A stretch of DNA of 64,000 nt from Paucilactobacillus hokkaidonensis JCM 18461 (GCF_000829395.1 NZ_AP014681.1:1-64000); one strand, 5' to 3'; shown: positions 35,646-45,554, numbered from the stretch's first letter. Notes: generated by a model from the letters alone, not told the origin. Program-made: numbers and translations.

Positions 35646-36141
35646 TGACTTAGTCAGCCTATACGTTAGTTTTGTAGAAACTAACGGTGGCAAGTCTCGG
35701 CCAGTTTTAATTCTTCGGGTATCAGAACAGAAGGTCGAGGCTTTTAAAATTACTAGTCAGTATGAAAAGAAGTCGGCTTATATCAAGCAACAATATTATC
35801 CGATTCAAGATTGGCAATCCGCTGGGTTGAAGAAACCTTCCTGGGTCGATCTTGGTAATATTTATCGCTTTCCCAAAGCCGGTTTAAACTTTAAAGAAAT
35901 CGGTCATTTAAGTAAGCTAGATCAAAATAAAATTTCAGACTTTACGCTTGACCTAAAATCAAAAATAAGAGGTAAGGGTCAAAAGATAATTCAACAGCGA
36001 TCAAGTAAAAGGAAGCACAAAGAAAGTAAAGCAGAGCTTACACAAAGAATTCAAAAACAGTTAAAAGACTTTGCTAAACACAATCCAGAAATTAAGCCAA
36101 AAAACAATCCTGAAAATAAAAACGATCGGCCTAGTTATTAG
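35635..36141 (+). CDS. PemK/MazF-like toxin with extended basic tail
   Basis: A 168-residue protein. The first 110 residues have the PemK/MazF-like SH3 barrel pattern: VSFVETNGGKSRPVLILRV, then FKITSQYEKKS, and KPSWVDLGNIYRFP. The last 55 residues are Lys/Gln/Asn-rich and probably disordered, longer than in typical MazF (about 110). It is likely an RNA-cleaving growth inhibitor neutralised by the upstream antitoxin. Pairing a MazF-fold toxin with a RelB/DinJ-type antitoxin is unusual compared with the classical partners. Confidence 0.72.
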   Translation: MRTNDLVSLYVSFVETNGGKSRPVLILRVSEQKVEAFKITSQYEKKSAYIKQQYYPIQDWQSAGLKKPSWVDLGNIYRFPKAGLNFKEIGHLSKLDQNKISDFTLDLKSKIRGKGQKIIQQRSSKRKHKESKAELTQRIQKQLKDFAKHNPEIKPKNNPENKNDRPSY

Positions 36142-36409
36142 GTTGATCGTTTTTTAATTTATCCGGTTTATGGGCGTTAACATAGTCAGCAAATGTTTTT
36201 AAAAGTTCTTCGGTTTGTTCGACCGAGAGGTTATTAGCTTGAAAGTACTTTTCTAATAAAGCCCCTTTTTGAATTAATCGGCGAGAACGGGCTTTGCGGG
36301 CTTGCCGATTTTCATAGTATTTAGATTGCCGTAATTTAAAATCTTCCCGATCAATTTTTTGTTTTAAACGCGCTTGCTGCTCGACTAGTTTTTCATATTG
36401 ATTAGACAT
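36131..36409 (-). CDS. Small mobilization-region coiled-coil protein
   Basis: A 92-residue, highly charged helical protein (YEKLVEQQARLKQKIDRED, RQARKARSRRLIQKGALLEK). It is coded after a similar short gene and divergent from mobA, the position of MobC-like accessory factors in lactobacillal plasmids. The ATG follows GGGGAAATT. It overlaps the toxin gene's 3' end by 11 nt on the opposite strand. The role in nicking or mobilization is inferred only from place and build. Confidence 0.55.
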   Translation of the reverse strand: MSNQYEKLVEQQARLKQKIDREDFKLRQSKYYENRQARKARSRRLIQKGALLEKYFQANNLSVEQTEELLKTFADYVNAHKPDKLKNDQPNN

Positions 36410-36431
36410 GGAATTTCCCCATCTCGTATGG

Positions 36432-36641
36432 CTAATGATCTACGGACTTTACCTTTAAAAATTCAGAAAATTGCTTAGCTAAAAGCTTAATCTGATCGTT
36501 AGACAAATTAGCATAATCTAAATTGGCTTGACTGATGATTTGTTTACCTAGACGTTGTTCAATCTTATTTTTTTCGTCCTTAATTTTTTGATTAAGGGCT
36601 TTTAATTTAGCTTCTTGTTTTTCTAAGTTACTTTGAGACAT
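36432..36641 (-). CDS. Small mobilization-region coiled-coil protein
   Basis: A 69-residue protein (MSQSNLEKQEAKLKALNQKI...) with a long N-terminal coiled coil and a DUF-like tail SNDQIKLLAKQFSEFLK similar in pattern to the next gene (SVEQTEELLKTFADYVN), so the two are probably diverged paralogues. I chose the ATG at 36641, 8 nt after TTGGAGAG. Function inferred from position beside oriT. Confidence 0.5.
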   Translation of the reverse strand: MSQSNLEKQEAKLKALNQKIKDEKNKIEQRLGKQIISQANLDYANLSNDQIKLLAKQFSEFLKVKSVDH

Positions 36642-36767
36642 AACGATCTCTCCAATCATATTAGAAATAATCACCGAAACTATATCATATAAGAAACGTT
36701 AAGTCAAAGTATAAAATTTGAAATAGCGAAGCGGAAGGCATACACTAAGTTAAAGTTAAGATAATCA

Positions 36768-36880
36768 GAAGACCGAGTGAAACGAGGTTAATGCGCACTT
36801 ACACACAACAACTAAAGTTGGTTGTGTTATTGTGCTAAACACTTGTATTAGAAGTCGCCGATGGCGACAACAAAATCAAA
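36768..36880. other. oriT: oriT of MOBQ type upstream of mobA
   Basis: AGACCGAGTGAAACGAGG is followed by a nic-like core (reverse strand GTGTAAGTGCGCAT, 36791-36804) that matches the RSF1010/pIP501 consensus TAAGTGCGC, then an imperfect hairpin ACACAACAACT/AGTTGGTTGTGT and a GTCGCCGATGGCGAC hairpin. It ends about 30 bp before mobA. A second site with the same design is at 2911-3029. Confidence 0.82.
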
Positions 36881-36911
36881 CCCATAAACCCAAAGAAAGG
36901 TGGTGACCGAC

Positions 36912-38975
36912 ATGGCAATTTTTCACATGAGCTTTAGTAATATTAGTGCTGGAAAAGGAAGAAGTGCAATTGCTGGAGCAAGTTATCGAAGTGGCGAAAA
37001 ATTATTCGATCAAAAAGAAGGTCGAAGTTATTTTTATGCTCGGTCGGTTATGCCAGAAAGCTTTATTTTAACACCAAAGAATGCGCCAGAATGGGCGAGT
37101 GATAGAGAGAAATTATGGAACGAAGTTGAAAGAAAAGACCGTCGAGCAAACTCACGGTACGCTAAAGAGTTTAACGTGGCTCTACCAGTTGAATTAAGTG
37201 AAGATGAACAGAAAGAATTATTGACAAAATATGTACAAGAAAATTTTGTTGATGAAGGTATGGTTGCCGATGTGGCAATTCATAGAGATCACCCAGATAA
37301 TCCGCACGCTCATGTGATGTTAACTAACCGTCCATTTAACCCAGACGGAACGTGGGGATTGAAAAGTAAACGAGAAAACATATTAGACGAAAATGGGAAC
37401 AAGACTTATACAGGAAATAGTCGTTTTCCAAGATCAAGAAAGGTGTGGTTAGTTGATTGGGATAAAAAAGAAAAAATCAATCAATGGCGGCACAATTGGG
37501 CGGTTAGTGTAAATCAAGTTTTAGAGCAAAAAAATATTCCCGATCGGATCAGCGAAAAATCATTTATCGAGGAGGGAATAGATGATACACCAACTCAACA
37601 TGAGGGAATTAATAGTAAGCGGCATGAAAGAAAAGAATTTAACCAACAAGTTAAGAACTATCGTAAGTCCAAAGCTGGCTATAAAAACAACCAAGAAAAA
37701 GTAATCAATAGAGGTCATTTAGATAGCCTAAGTAAACACTTCTCGTTTAATGAAAAACGGGTAGTTAAAGAGTTAAGCCATGAACTGAAAACTTATATCA
37801 GTTTGGAGAACTTAGATGATAAGCGGCGCATGCTATTTAATTGGAAAAACAGCACCTTAATTAAACATGCGGTTGGTGAAGATGTGACTAAACAATTATT
37901 GACAATTAACCAACAAGAAAGCTCACTCAAAAAAGCAGATGAACTCTTAAATAAAGTAGTTGATCGCACTACGAAAAAACTTTATCCAGAGCTTAATTTT
38001 GAACAGACCACGCAAGCTGAAAGACGAGAATTAATTAAGGAAACCGATAGCGAACAAACAGTTTTCAAGGGTAGTGAATTAAACGAACGTTTAATGAACA
38101 TTCGTGATGATTTGTTGACCCAACAATTATTGACCTTTACCAAACGGCCATACGTTGGTTTTAAGTTATTAATGCAACAAGAAAAAGAGGCCAAAATTGA
38201 TCTGAAATATACGCTAATGATCCACTCTGATAGCTTAGAAAGCCTGGAACACGTCGATAAAGGACTACTAGAAAAGTATTCACCAGCAGAACAGCAAAAG
38301 ATTACTCGAGCAGTCAAAGACCTACGGACAATCATGGCCGTTAAGCAAGTCATTCAAACGCAATACCATGAAGTATTGAAAAGAGCCTTTCCCAAAGGTG
38401 ATTTAGATGGATTGCCATTGATTAAACAGGAACAAGCCTATACAGCCGTGATGTACTATGATCCTGTTTTAAAGCCATGTCAGGCCGAAACGATTGAACA
38501 GTGGCAAGCAAATCCACCACAGGTTTTCAGTACCCAAGAACATCAATTAGGGTTAGCTTATTTGTCGGGGCAGCTTAGCTTAGATCAGTTAGAAAATCAT
38601 AACTTACAACGAGTTTTAAAGCATGACGGAACGAAACAAATTTTTCTTGGTGAGTGTAAAGCTGATCCAACTATTAAAACCAGCCAGATTGAAAAAATCC
38701 AAAAGCAGTTAAAAGAGCAACAAGCTAAGGACGATCAATATCGAAAATCCCAGCTGGCACATTATCAACCATTGAACTACAAGCCAGTTAGTCCAGAATA
38801 TTACCTAAAGACGGCCTTTAGTGACGCAATCATGGCCGCTCTATATGCCCGTGATGAAGATTACCAACGGCAAAGACAGGCGCAAGGTTTAAAAGAGGCC
38901 GAGTGGGAAATGACGAAAAAGCAACGGCAACACCAAACTCGAAACCGGCATGAAGATGGGGGCATGCACTTGTAA
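36912..38975 (+). CDS. mobA: MobA/MobL relaxase (MOBQ)
   Basis: A 687-residue relaxase. The N-terminal MobA/MobL domain has [20 protein letters not shown] with the substrate-binding Tyr in ASYRSGEKL, and the metal-binding [19 protein letters not shown] motif (about 124-142). Long helical C-terminal sequences follow. It nicks the adjacent oriT and leads the strand into a recipient through a helper conjugation system; no type IV secretion genes are in the window. I chose the ATG at 36912, with AAAGGTGG upstream; an in-frame GTG 12 nt earlier overlaps that site. Confidence 0.94.
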   Translation: MAIFHMSFSNISAGKGRSAIAGASYRSGEKLFDQKEGRSYFYARSVMPESFILTPKNAPEWASDREKLWNEVERKDRRANSRYAKEFNVALPVELSEDEQKELLTKYVQENFVDEGMVADVAIHRDHPDNPHAHVMLTNRPFNPDGTWGLKSKRENILDENGNKTYTGNSRFPRSRKVWLVDWDKKEKINQWRHNWAVSVNQVLEQKNIPDRISEKSFIEEGIDDTPTQHEGINSKRHERKEFNQQVKNYRKSKAGYKNNQEKVINRGHLDSLSKHFSFNEKRVVKELSHELKTYISLENLDDKRRMLFNWKNSTLIKHAVGEDVTKQLLTINQQESSLKKADELLNKVVDRTTKKLYPELNFEQTTQAERRELIKETDSEQTVFKGSELNERLMNIRDDLLTQQLLTFTKRPYVGFKLLMQQEKEAKIDLKYTLMIHSDSLESLEHVDKGLLEKYSPAEQQKITRAVKDLRTIMAVKQVIQTQYHEVLKRAFPKGDLDGLPLIKQEQAYTAVMYYDPVLKPCQAETIEQWQANPPQVFSTQEHQLGLAYLSGQLSLDQLENHNLQRVLKHDGTKQIFLGECKADPTIKTSQIEKIQKQLKEQQAKDDQYRKSQLAHYQPLNYKPVSPEYYLKTAFSDAIMAALYARDEDYQRQRQAQGLKEAEWEMTKKQRQHQTRNRHEDGGMHL

Positions 38976-39071
38976 TCGGAATAAAAAATGCACCGTTAAA
39001 CCTGGTTAAAAGCGGCTGAACAAGGCAGAACAGAATTAGAACAGAAGCTCAATCATAAGGAGTGAACGAAC

Positions 39072-40476
39072 ATGACCACTGTTATCTTAGCTGAAAAGCC
39101 TAGTCAAGCCCGTTCATACGTCCAAGATTTTCAAAAGAGCACAAAAAGCAGGGTTACTATATGGTTAGTGACCCTATTTTGCCCGAAAAATACAAAGTTG
39201 AAGTGTCAACTAGTAAAAGAGCGCAATTCAAGATCGTTAAAGACCTGTTAACGAAAGCCGATACCATTATTGTGGCCACTGATAGTGGTCGAGAAGGGTC
39301 AAATATCGCGTGGTCGATCATGAATCAAGCGCATATTGATGTTAAGTCGAAAAAGATTAAGCGCCTTTGGTTGAATAGCCTAGAAAAAGATGCGATTATT
39401 ACCGGCTTTAAAAATCTTGGTGATTGGCACAAAGACTATTTGGCTTATAAAGAAGCCCAAACCCGTCAAATTAGCGATTGGTTGATCGGTATGAATGGTA
39501 GTCCCTTATATACTTTATTGTTGAGACAAAATGGGGTGCGCGGGGTGTATTCAATTGGTCGCGTGCAGACGCCAACCTTGTATATGGTCTATCAAAGAGA
39601 CCAGACAATCAAAAACTTTAAGCCGGAACCCTATTTTGAACTAAGTGCGGAAATTTTAGCTAATCAGCAAAAATTCGCCGCGAAATTAGACCCCTATCAG
39701 CGGTTTAAAGATGAAACAGGGATAATGGACATTCATGCAAGCTAAGCACGTTCAGAAAGGCTCACAGGGCGGTTTAATCAAGGACGTGCAAAAGCAGGCT
39801 AAAAAGAGTGCCAGTCCCCAACTATTCTCGCTATCCAGTCTGCAAAGCGCGATGAATAAACGGTATCATGCCAGTGCCAGCCAAACCTTAGCGGCTATTC
39901 AAAGTTTATATGAAGCCAAGTTGTTGAGTTATCCCCGAACGGATTGTGCTTATATCACTAATGAAGAATTTGAGTATTTAGTGGCTAATCTGACGAAGTA
40001 TCTGGGGTTAGTCTCTAAGCGAGTCGCTTTAACCAATACCACCCCGAATAAACGTTACGTCAATGGGAAAAAGGTTGAAGAACACTACGCTATTATCATG
40101 ACTAAAGTTGTGCCGACGAAAAATCAATTAGCGGCCTTACCTAAATTACAGCAACAGGTCTATGACTTGGTTTTAAGAACGACGTTAGCGATGTTTGCTG
40201 ATCCGTATGAGTACGAGGAAACCACCATTATCACCCAAGTTGGTGACGCCAATTTTAAAGCAACGGGTAAGGTCCCAACGAAGCAAGGTTGGCAAGCTTT
40301 ATTTGATGAAAACAAAGCCGACCAGCAAGCAGCAGCAACTTTACCGCTCGTTCACCAAGGCGATCAAGTCCAAGTAAATCTGCAAACACCGCAAAAAGAA
40401 ACGACACCACCGGTACCCTTTACCGAAGGTACCCTGATTACGGCCATGAAGACCGCCGGCAAAACGCTTGATGAGC
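39072..40476 (+). pseudogene. topB: DNA topoisomerase III, multiply disrupted
   Basis: The start MTTVILAEKPSQARSYV (toprim) is intact, but the frame is lost near 39145 and toprim sequence is missing before EKYKVEVSTSKRAQFKIVKD. The second stretch (39161-39745) has DSGREGSNIAW and the EAQTRQISDWLIGMNGSPL core. A further frameshift near 39740 leads to the third (39735 on), with the catalytic Tyr in LLSYPRTDCAYI. At GKTLD (40476) the gene is cut by a truncated IS3, so the zinc/C-terminal part is gone. TopB genes follow mobA on many lactobacillal plasmids. Confidence 0.88.
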
Positions 40477-41440
40477 GAATGAAAGCTCTCGATACGTGCG
40501 TTGTCGTAAGGATGCCCCTTACGCGAGTAAGAATGATCTATCCCAGCGTTTTGCAACGTTCCTTCGAACAGAGTTGAAGTGTACTGGCTTCCCATGTCGC
40601 TGTGAATCATCTTTGGTTTACCGTTGGCTCTTAGAGCTTTCACGACAACAGATGTTGCGAATTCTTTGGTCATCTCTGAACTCAGTCCATATGAGACAAC
40701 ACGGCGTTTTTCTGGGTCATAGACCGTCGCCAGGTAAACCCAGTTTCTATTCATCAGCTGGATGTACGTGATGTCAGTCGTTAGAACTCCACTCAAATCA
40801 TCCAAATTCTTCATGAGATTGGGCTTTTGTGGTGTGTCAGTGGTCGTCATCGGCTTCTTATATGACTTCCTGACCATGCGAGATTTAAGGCTCATCTCAT
40901 TCATGAGCTCCCAAACCAAACGATCACCAACTTCAGTGTTCAAAATGAACCGTAAAAATGCGGCGATGCGTCGGTAGCCATAGATCCCACGATTGGTGTT
41001 GTAGACGGCTTTGATTGCCGTTTTTAGAGCGTTGCGACGCGTCTCTTGTTGGCTGGGATGCCAATTTTTCCATTGATAATAAGTGCTTCGAGCTATATTC
41101 AAAGCTGATAAAACGCTTGTTATGCGGTGTCCCATTGCGAGCGAACGGTCAATGATTTCCAGTCCTAACTCGCGATTTTGCGTTAGTTGTACTTCGAAAG
41201 TAACACCGCGGCTCGTTTTAAAATCTCAAGTTCTTCGCGAAGTTTGTCGTTTTCCTTTTGTAATGCGTTTACATCAGCTTGCGTCCATTTTTCGCCGTCC
41301 ACTTCGTGGACCGCGTACAACTTGACCCAGTTACGGATTGAGTCGACCGAAGGTCCGTATTCAGCGGATAGATCAGTATATGAACGGCCTTGATTGTGCA
41401 TCTCAACAAGAGACTGCTTAAATTCTTTTTTGTATGGCAA
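40470..41440 (-). pseudogene. IS3-family (IS150-like) element, 3' truncated
   Basis: orfA (41440-41183) encodes an 85-residue HTH plus leucine-zipper protein (MPYKKEFKQSLVEMHNQGRS). orfB begins near 41190 by the usual -1 shift and shows TTDITYIQLMNRNWVYLATV, HSDMGSQYTS and NARIESFHSLIK, the DDE elements. At IESFHSLIKR (40470) the family sequence ends and the frame reads antisense topB for 43 codons. The short shared sequence ACGCTTGAT at the junction suggests a deletion that removed both the IS end and the end of topB. Confidence 0.85.
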
Positions 41441-41445
41441 ATTCT

Positions 41446-41752
41446 ATAATTAATCCGAACAGAAATTAAAAAGCCCAAAGCAATCACTTACAATGGTAGT
41501 AGCTAATTCCAACCAATATAGGGAGTGATTACTTTGGGTACATCTACTTTATCACGTTTTCAACGTGGCGCACTAGCACAACTGGTCAATGAGGGGAATA
41601 AATCTTACCAAGTAATGGCTGACGCCTTAGGCGTCGCCAAAGCTACGATTAGCTATGAGTTGGACCGGGTTAAACCTTATGATCCAGAATTAGCTCAGCA
41701 AGATGCAGATCGCAAAAGGCGGAATTGCGGTCGTCGTTCGATGCTGACGGCA
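41446..41752 (+). pseudogene. IS30-family 5' end fragment
   Basis: An IS30 end-like sequence (ATAATTAATCCGAAC) leads into a TTG start at 41534 after GGGAGTG. The next 73 residues (STLSRFQRGALAQLVNEGNK, ATISYELDRVKPYDPEL, RRNCGRRSMLTA) are the HTH part of an IS30 transposase. At about 41752 it runs into DNA downstream of bioY and the frame has no further homology. Confidence 0.8.
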
Positions 41753-41791
41753 GCATTTTGTGAAGCGTCGAATAAGCCCTTTTTGCTGGGG

Positions 41792-42319
41792 TTATTTAAA
41801 ACTAACGGCGCGATTGACCGCAGTGAGAACAACCGAACAAGCCACGATTTTGATCAGATCGCCCGGAATGTAAACGAGGTTGCTGAGTAACGCAACGGTG
41901 AATGGGGTGTGGTAAAAGATGGTTAACCAGATGGTGCCTGCCAGGTCAGTGACGAACATTCCACCTAGTAGTAGGGCCCACAAACTGGGCACCGTTTTAG
42001 TGGCTAGAAGGCGCTGGACCGCAGCGACGCTAATGGGGGTTAACAGCCAACCTAATAGGTAACCGCCGGTCGGGCCAATCATGACTGGCAGCCCACCACG
42101 CATCCCACTCAGTAGGGGCAGGCCTAACGCTGTTAACGTTAAAAAGGTGGCAATGACCAACGTCGCTGAGCGGGTATTAAGCAGGCCAGCAATCAGAAAA
42201 ATCCCAAAATTTTGCAGGACGATTGGAACGGGTAACCCAACAGCGATTGGCGGCGTCATACCAAGGATAATCAACAATGCCAGTAAGGTGGCATTCAGGC
42301 TCAATTGTTTAGCATTCAT
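41792..42319 (-). CDS. bioY: BioY, substrate-binding subunit of a biotin ECF transporter
   Basis: A 175-residue membrane protein with about six helices. The BioY signatures are VPIVLQNFGIFLIAGLL, MIGPTGGYLLGWLLTP and the C-terminal YIPGDLIKIVACSVVLTAV. It captures biotin; energising subunits (EcfA, EcfT) would come from the chromosome. AAGGAG lies before the ATG pair. It is divergent from fabZ and shares FabT-type operators with it, which fits the biotin need of the AccB and BirA proteins coded downstream. Confidence 0.92.
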   Translation of the reverse strand: MNAKQLSLNATLLALLIILGMTPPIAVGLPVPIVLQNFGIFLIAGLLNTRSATLVIATFLTLTALGLPLLSGMRGGLPVMIGPTGGYLLGWLLTPISVAAVQRLLATKTVPSLWALLLGGMFVTDLAGTIWLTIFYHTPFTVALLSNLVYIPGDLIKIVACSVVLTAVNRAVSFK

Positions 42320-42338
42320 CATAAAACTCCTTAAAAAG

Positions 42339-42403
42339 GTTTGACATTCAAACTAAATATGATTATATTAAGGACATTCGATAAATTGGTTTGATGTTCA
42401 AAC
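42339..42403. promoter_or_regulatory. Divergent bioY/fabZ control region with two FabT boxes
   Basis: Two 15-bp palindromes, GTTTGA-CAT-TCAAAC (42339-42353) and GTTTGA-TGT-TCAAAC (42389-42403), match the FabT operator type TTTGAnnnTCAAA. The first overlaps the -35 of a plus-strand promoter: TTGACA (42341-42346), 17 bp, TATATT (42364-42369). The second lies near the likely start. A TATAAT on the minus strand (42362-42367) could serve bioY. The FabT gene is second in the operon. Confidence 0.88.
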
Positions 42404-42462
42404 TAAATTACCACGTCGAATACTTAAAAACAAGTACTCAAGCAAAAGGGAGGTTAAAACAA

Positions 42463-42909
42463 TTGGCAATCTTATCTGCCCAAGAAATTATGGAATTGAT
42501 TCCTAACCGGTACCCAATCTTATTCATGGATTATGTGGATGAATTGGAACCTGGCGAATCAATTGTGGCAACCAAAAACGTCACCATCAACGAAGAATTC
42601 TTCCAGGGCCATTTTCCGGGCAATCCGGTGATGCCAGGGGTGCTCATTATTGAGTCACTGGCACAAGCCGCTTCAATTTTAATTTTAAAGTCCCCTGAAT
42701 TTGCTGGCAAAACAGCTTACCTGGGCGCTATTAAAGACGCCCGCTTCCATCAAATCGTTCGTCCTGGCGATGTTTTAAAGTTACACGTGGCCTTTACAAA
42801 ACGACGTAGTAATATGGGAGTGGTGCATACAGAAGCAACCGTTGGCGACAACGTTGCAGCTAAGGCAGACTTGACCTTTATTGTGGCACCAAATACGGCG
42901 TCAAATTAA
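42463..42909 (+). CDS. fabZ: FabZ, 3-hydroxyacyl-ACP dehydratase
   Basis: A 148-residue hot-dog-fold dehydratase. The catalytic His50 and Glu64 are seen in [20 protein letters not shown]. It removes water from 3-hydroxyacyl-ACP to give trans-2-enoyl-ACP. I chose the TTG at 42463 ([18 protein letters not shown]), with AAGGGAGG 9 nt upstream; an ATG at 42391 lies inside the second FabT box and would add residues foreign to the family. It is the first gene of the fab-acc operon. Confidence 0.94.
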   Translation: MAILSAQEIMELIPNRYPILFMDYVDELEPGESIVATKNVTINEEFFQGHFPGNPVMPGVLIIESLAQAASILILKSPEFAGKTAYLGAIKDARFHQIVRPGDVLKLHVAFTKRRSNMGVVHTEATVGDNVAAKADLTFIVAPNTASN

Positions 42910-42921
42910 GGAAAATGAACA

Positions 42922-43389
42922 ATGGCTGAAGAAAAAAACAATATTAGTAAAGCGGATTTTCGATTTATGAACGATGCATTGGTGGATGTTTACGACCATA
43001 TTATGCGAATCGAGGAAGAAACGTTGCGGAAAAGTACCTTTCGGGATATTTCGGTGAAAGAAATTCACCTGATTCATGCGATTACGCTGCATGATCACAA
43101 AACGAGTACCGAGGTTGCAAATGAATTACGGCTAACTAAGGGGACGTTGACAACGAACGTCAAAACCTTGGAGCGTAAAGGGTACGTCAAACGAATCAAC
43201 GACGAACAAGATCATCGGGTGGCCCGACTGACACTAACCAACAAAGGCAAGCTGTTATACCGGGCCCATGACGCCTTTCATCGCCAAATCGTTAAGAGCT
43301 TTATTAAGGGAATGGACGGCAATGAAGTAAAGGTCATCAAGCGTGCCTTGATTAACCTGGAAGACTTTTTGAGCGACATCACCCAGTAA
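42922..43389 (+). CDS. fabT: FabT, MarR-family repressor of fatty-acid synthesis
   Basis: A 155-residue MarR-type winged-helix protein: the recognition region LRLTKGTLTTNVKTLERKGY and the wing KRINDEQDHRVARLTLTNKG are clear. FabT of lactic bacteria binds TTTGAnnnTCAAA sites with acyl-ACP as co-repressor, shutting down synthesis when long acyl chains are plentiful. Two such sites lie ahead of this operon, so the cluster carries its own regulator. It lies 12 bp after fabZ. Confidence 0.93.
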   Translation: MAEEKNNISKADFRFMNDALVDVYDHIMRIEEETLRKSTFRDISVKEIHLIHAITLHDHKTSTEVANELRLTKGTLTTNVKTLERKGYVKRINDEQDHRVARLTLTNKGKLLYRAHDAFHRQIVKSFIKGMDGNEVKVIKRALINLEDFLSDITQ

Positions 43390-43399
43390 GGACAGCAAA

Positions 43400-44377
43400 A
43401 TGACATTTAACTTAATAACAACGGCTCGTGCAGTACCGGATCAAATCATCACGAACTCTGATCTAGCCAAAATAATGCCGACCAGTGACGAGTGGATCAA
43501 ACAGCGAACGGGGATTGAACGTCGCCACCTCGCCTCAACTGAAACAACGGAGAGCTTATGCATCGACGTTGCCCAGCAGTTGGTGCAGGCCAATAGTATA
43601 GGGCCCAAACAAATTGATCTCATTGTGGTTGCCACCATGTCACCAACCTACAGCATGCCCAGTGTGGCCGCAACGGTTCAAGGCGCGATTGGTGCTGAAA
43701 ACGCGGCGACGCTTGACGTCAATGCAGCGTGCACCGGGTTTGTCTACGCCATGGCTGTTGCTCATGATATGGCAGTCGCAAAGGGCTATCAAAACGTCAT
43801 CGTCATTGGCGGTGAGGTGATGAGTAAGTACGTTAACTGGCAGGATCGCAGTACGGCAGTGTTGTTCGGCGATGGCGCCGCAGGGGTGTTATTAGCGCTG
43901 AACGAGGATGGCCAAGACCATTACTTGGGTGACGCGTTTAAAACCTTTGGCGAAAAAGGGCGCAGTCTCATGGCTGATTTTCGGCCGAACAATAGCCCCT
44001 TCGCTAAACCGGTAGAAGCCGACTCATACTTGACGATGGACGGTCATCAAATCTACAACTTTGTGATTAAGAAGGCCCCGGTTGTCATTGAAGAGGTCCT
44101 TCAAAAGACCGGCCTGACGTTACCCGATATTGATTGGGTGGTTTTCCACCAAGCGAATGCCAGAATCATTCAACAACTCAGCAAAAAATTAGGGTTAACA
44201 GCCCAACAGTGCCCCATCAACATTGACGAATACGGAAATGTTGCAGCGGCGAGCGAACCATTGGTCTTAAACGACTTAGTGGCAAGCAATCAACTAAAAC
44301 CCGGCGACAAGGTGCTACTGTGTGGCTTTGGTGGCGGGTTGACAATTGGCGCTTCAATATTCGACTACTACAACTAA
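43400..44377 (+). CDS. fabH: FabH, 3-oxoacyl-ACP synthase III
   Basis: A 325-residue initiating condensing enzyme. The triad is visible: Cys111 (VNAACTGFVYA), His near 251 (VFHQANARI) and Asn near 281 (DEYGNVAAAS). It joins acetyl-CoA (or a branched primer) to malonyl-ACP. It lies 10 bp after fabT. Confidence 0.96.
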   Translation: MTFNLITTARAVPDQIITNSDLAKIMPTSDEWIKQRTGIERRHLASTETTESLCIDVAQQLVQANSIGPKQIDLIVVATMSPTYSMPSVAATVQGAIGAENAATLDVNAACTGFVYAMAVAHDMAVAKGYQNVIVIGGEVMSKYVNWQDRSTAVLFGDGAAGVLLALNEDGQDHYLGDAFKTFGEKGRSLMADFRPNNSPFAKPVEADSYLTMDGHQIYNFVIKKAPVVIEEVLQKTGLTLPDIDWVVFHQANARIIQQLSKKLGLTAQQCPINIDEYGNVAAASEPLVLNDLVASNQLKPGDKVLLCGFGGGLTIGASIFDYYN

Positions 44378-44402
44378 AACCATTTTGGAGGAATCAATTA
44401 TT

Positions 44403-44648
44403 ATGTCAAAAGAAGAAATCATCGCAAAAATCATGAACGTATTACAACAAGACGACAGCATGGAAGGTAAAGACATCACGCCTGATATGTCATTCAAGCA
44501 AGAAATGAACTTAGACAGTCTTGACGTTTTTGAACTCGTTAACGAAATCGAAGATGAATTTGAAATCGAAATTGCCCCGGATAAAAGCTTAGACACAGTT
44601 AACCAAGTGGCAGACTACGTCCAAAAGCAATTAGCAGCTAAGGAATAA
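44403..44648 (+). CDS. acpP: Acyl carrier protein
   Basis: An 81-residue acidic ACP. The phosphopantetheine Ser lies in NLDSLDVFELVNEIED. It carries the growing chain between the Fab enzymes. TTGGAGG lies 13 nt before the ATG used here; longer in-frame starts fall within fabH. No phosphopantetheinyl transferase gene is in the operon, so the host enzyme must activate it. Confidence 0.96.
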   Translation: MSKEEIIAKIMNVLQQDDSMEGKDITPDMSFKQEMNLDSLDVFELVNEIEDEFEIEIAPDKSLDTVNQVADYVQKQLAAKE

Positions 44649-44651
44649 TCA

Positions 44652-45554
44652 ATGGCAAAAACGGCTTATTTATTTGCGGGTCAGGGTGCCCAAACACTTG
44701 GAATGGGTCAAGACCTATACCGTGAAGAGCCCAGCTATCGCCAAACGGTCACGCAGGCTTCTGACATTCTTGGCATTAACCTCGCTGATCCGGAGGTTGC
44801 GGCTGCACCAGAAAACACGCAGGTTGCAATTTTGACGATGAGCTATGGCATCTGGCGGTTGATTGCGCCAACAGCGGCAACGCCTGTTGGACTGGTGGGA
44901 TTAAGTCTAGGTGAGTATAGTGCGCTGGTTGCTGCTGGCAGTTTGTCATTTGAAGACGGCTTACGGCTCGTGGCAGACCGGTCTCGCTATATGGCGGCGG
45001 CTGGTCATGAAACACCGGGGAAAATGGCCGCGGTGTTAACGGACCAGCAAACCATTGTCCAAGAACTGTGCGATAAGATCGATGGGGTCTACATTGCCAA
45101 CTACAATACGCTTAATCAGCTTGTGGTCGGTGGTACCCCTGAGGCGGTGAAACAGCTCAAACAGGCCTTGAAGGATCATAAAATTCGAGTGGTGCCGCTC
45201 AAGGTTGCTGTTAGTTCTCACACGCCATTAATGGCAAGTGCCTCAGAAAAATTGGGCCAACGATTGGAAACGGTGGCGTTTACCGCCCCTAAGTGGCCGG
45301 TTTGGAGTAATACAACTGGTCAGCCATTTGCTGTTGAACATTTAGCGGCGACCTTGGTTGACCAGCTAGTTGCGCCCACGCATTTTTATGATGATTTTCG
45401 AGGCCTGACGGCGGCAGGTGCGGACCAGTTTGTTGAAATTGGCCCCGGTCACGTTTTAAGTGGCTTTGCTAAGCAGATTGCACCAGCTGCCAAACGGTAC
45501 CAAATTAATGATATGACAACGTTAAACGCAGTGAGAAGCGAATTAGGATGGTGA
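44652..45554 (+). CDS. fabD: FabD, malonyl-CoA:ACP transacylase
   Basis: A 300-residue transacylase with GQGAQTLGMG at the N-terminus, the nucleophile Ser85 in GLSLGEYSAL, the paired His in AVSSHTPLM (about 193) and GPGHVLSGFAKQ near the end. It moves malonyl from CoA to ACP. It starts 3 bp after acpP. Confidence 0.96.
   Translation: MAKTAYLFAGQGAQTLGMGQDLYREEPSYRQTVTQASDILGINLADPEVAAAPENTQVAILTMSYGIWRLIAPTAATPVGLVGLSLGEYSALVAAGSLSFEDGLRLVADRSRYMAAAGHETPGKMAAVLTDQQTIVQELCDKIDGVYIANYNTLNQLVVGGTPEAVKQLKQALKDHKIRVVPLKVAVSSHTPLMASASEKLGQRLETVAFTAPKWPVWSNTTGQPFAVEHLAATLVDQLVAPTHFYDDFRGLTAAGADQFVEIGPGHVLSGFAKQIAPAAKRYQINDMTTLNAVRSELGW

Noticed and set aside
40341-40470. Extra C-terminal domain of the IS3 transposase
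   Set aside because: These codons are the antisense of topB; the family sequence ends at IESFHSLIKR.
42391-42462. Longer fabZ start at the ATG at 42391
   Set aside because: It lies inside a FabT box, has no ribosome site and adds 24 residues foreign to FabZ; the TTG at 42463 has AAGGGAGG.
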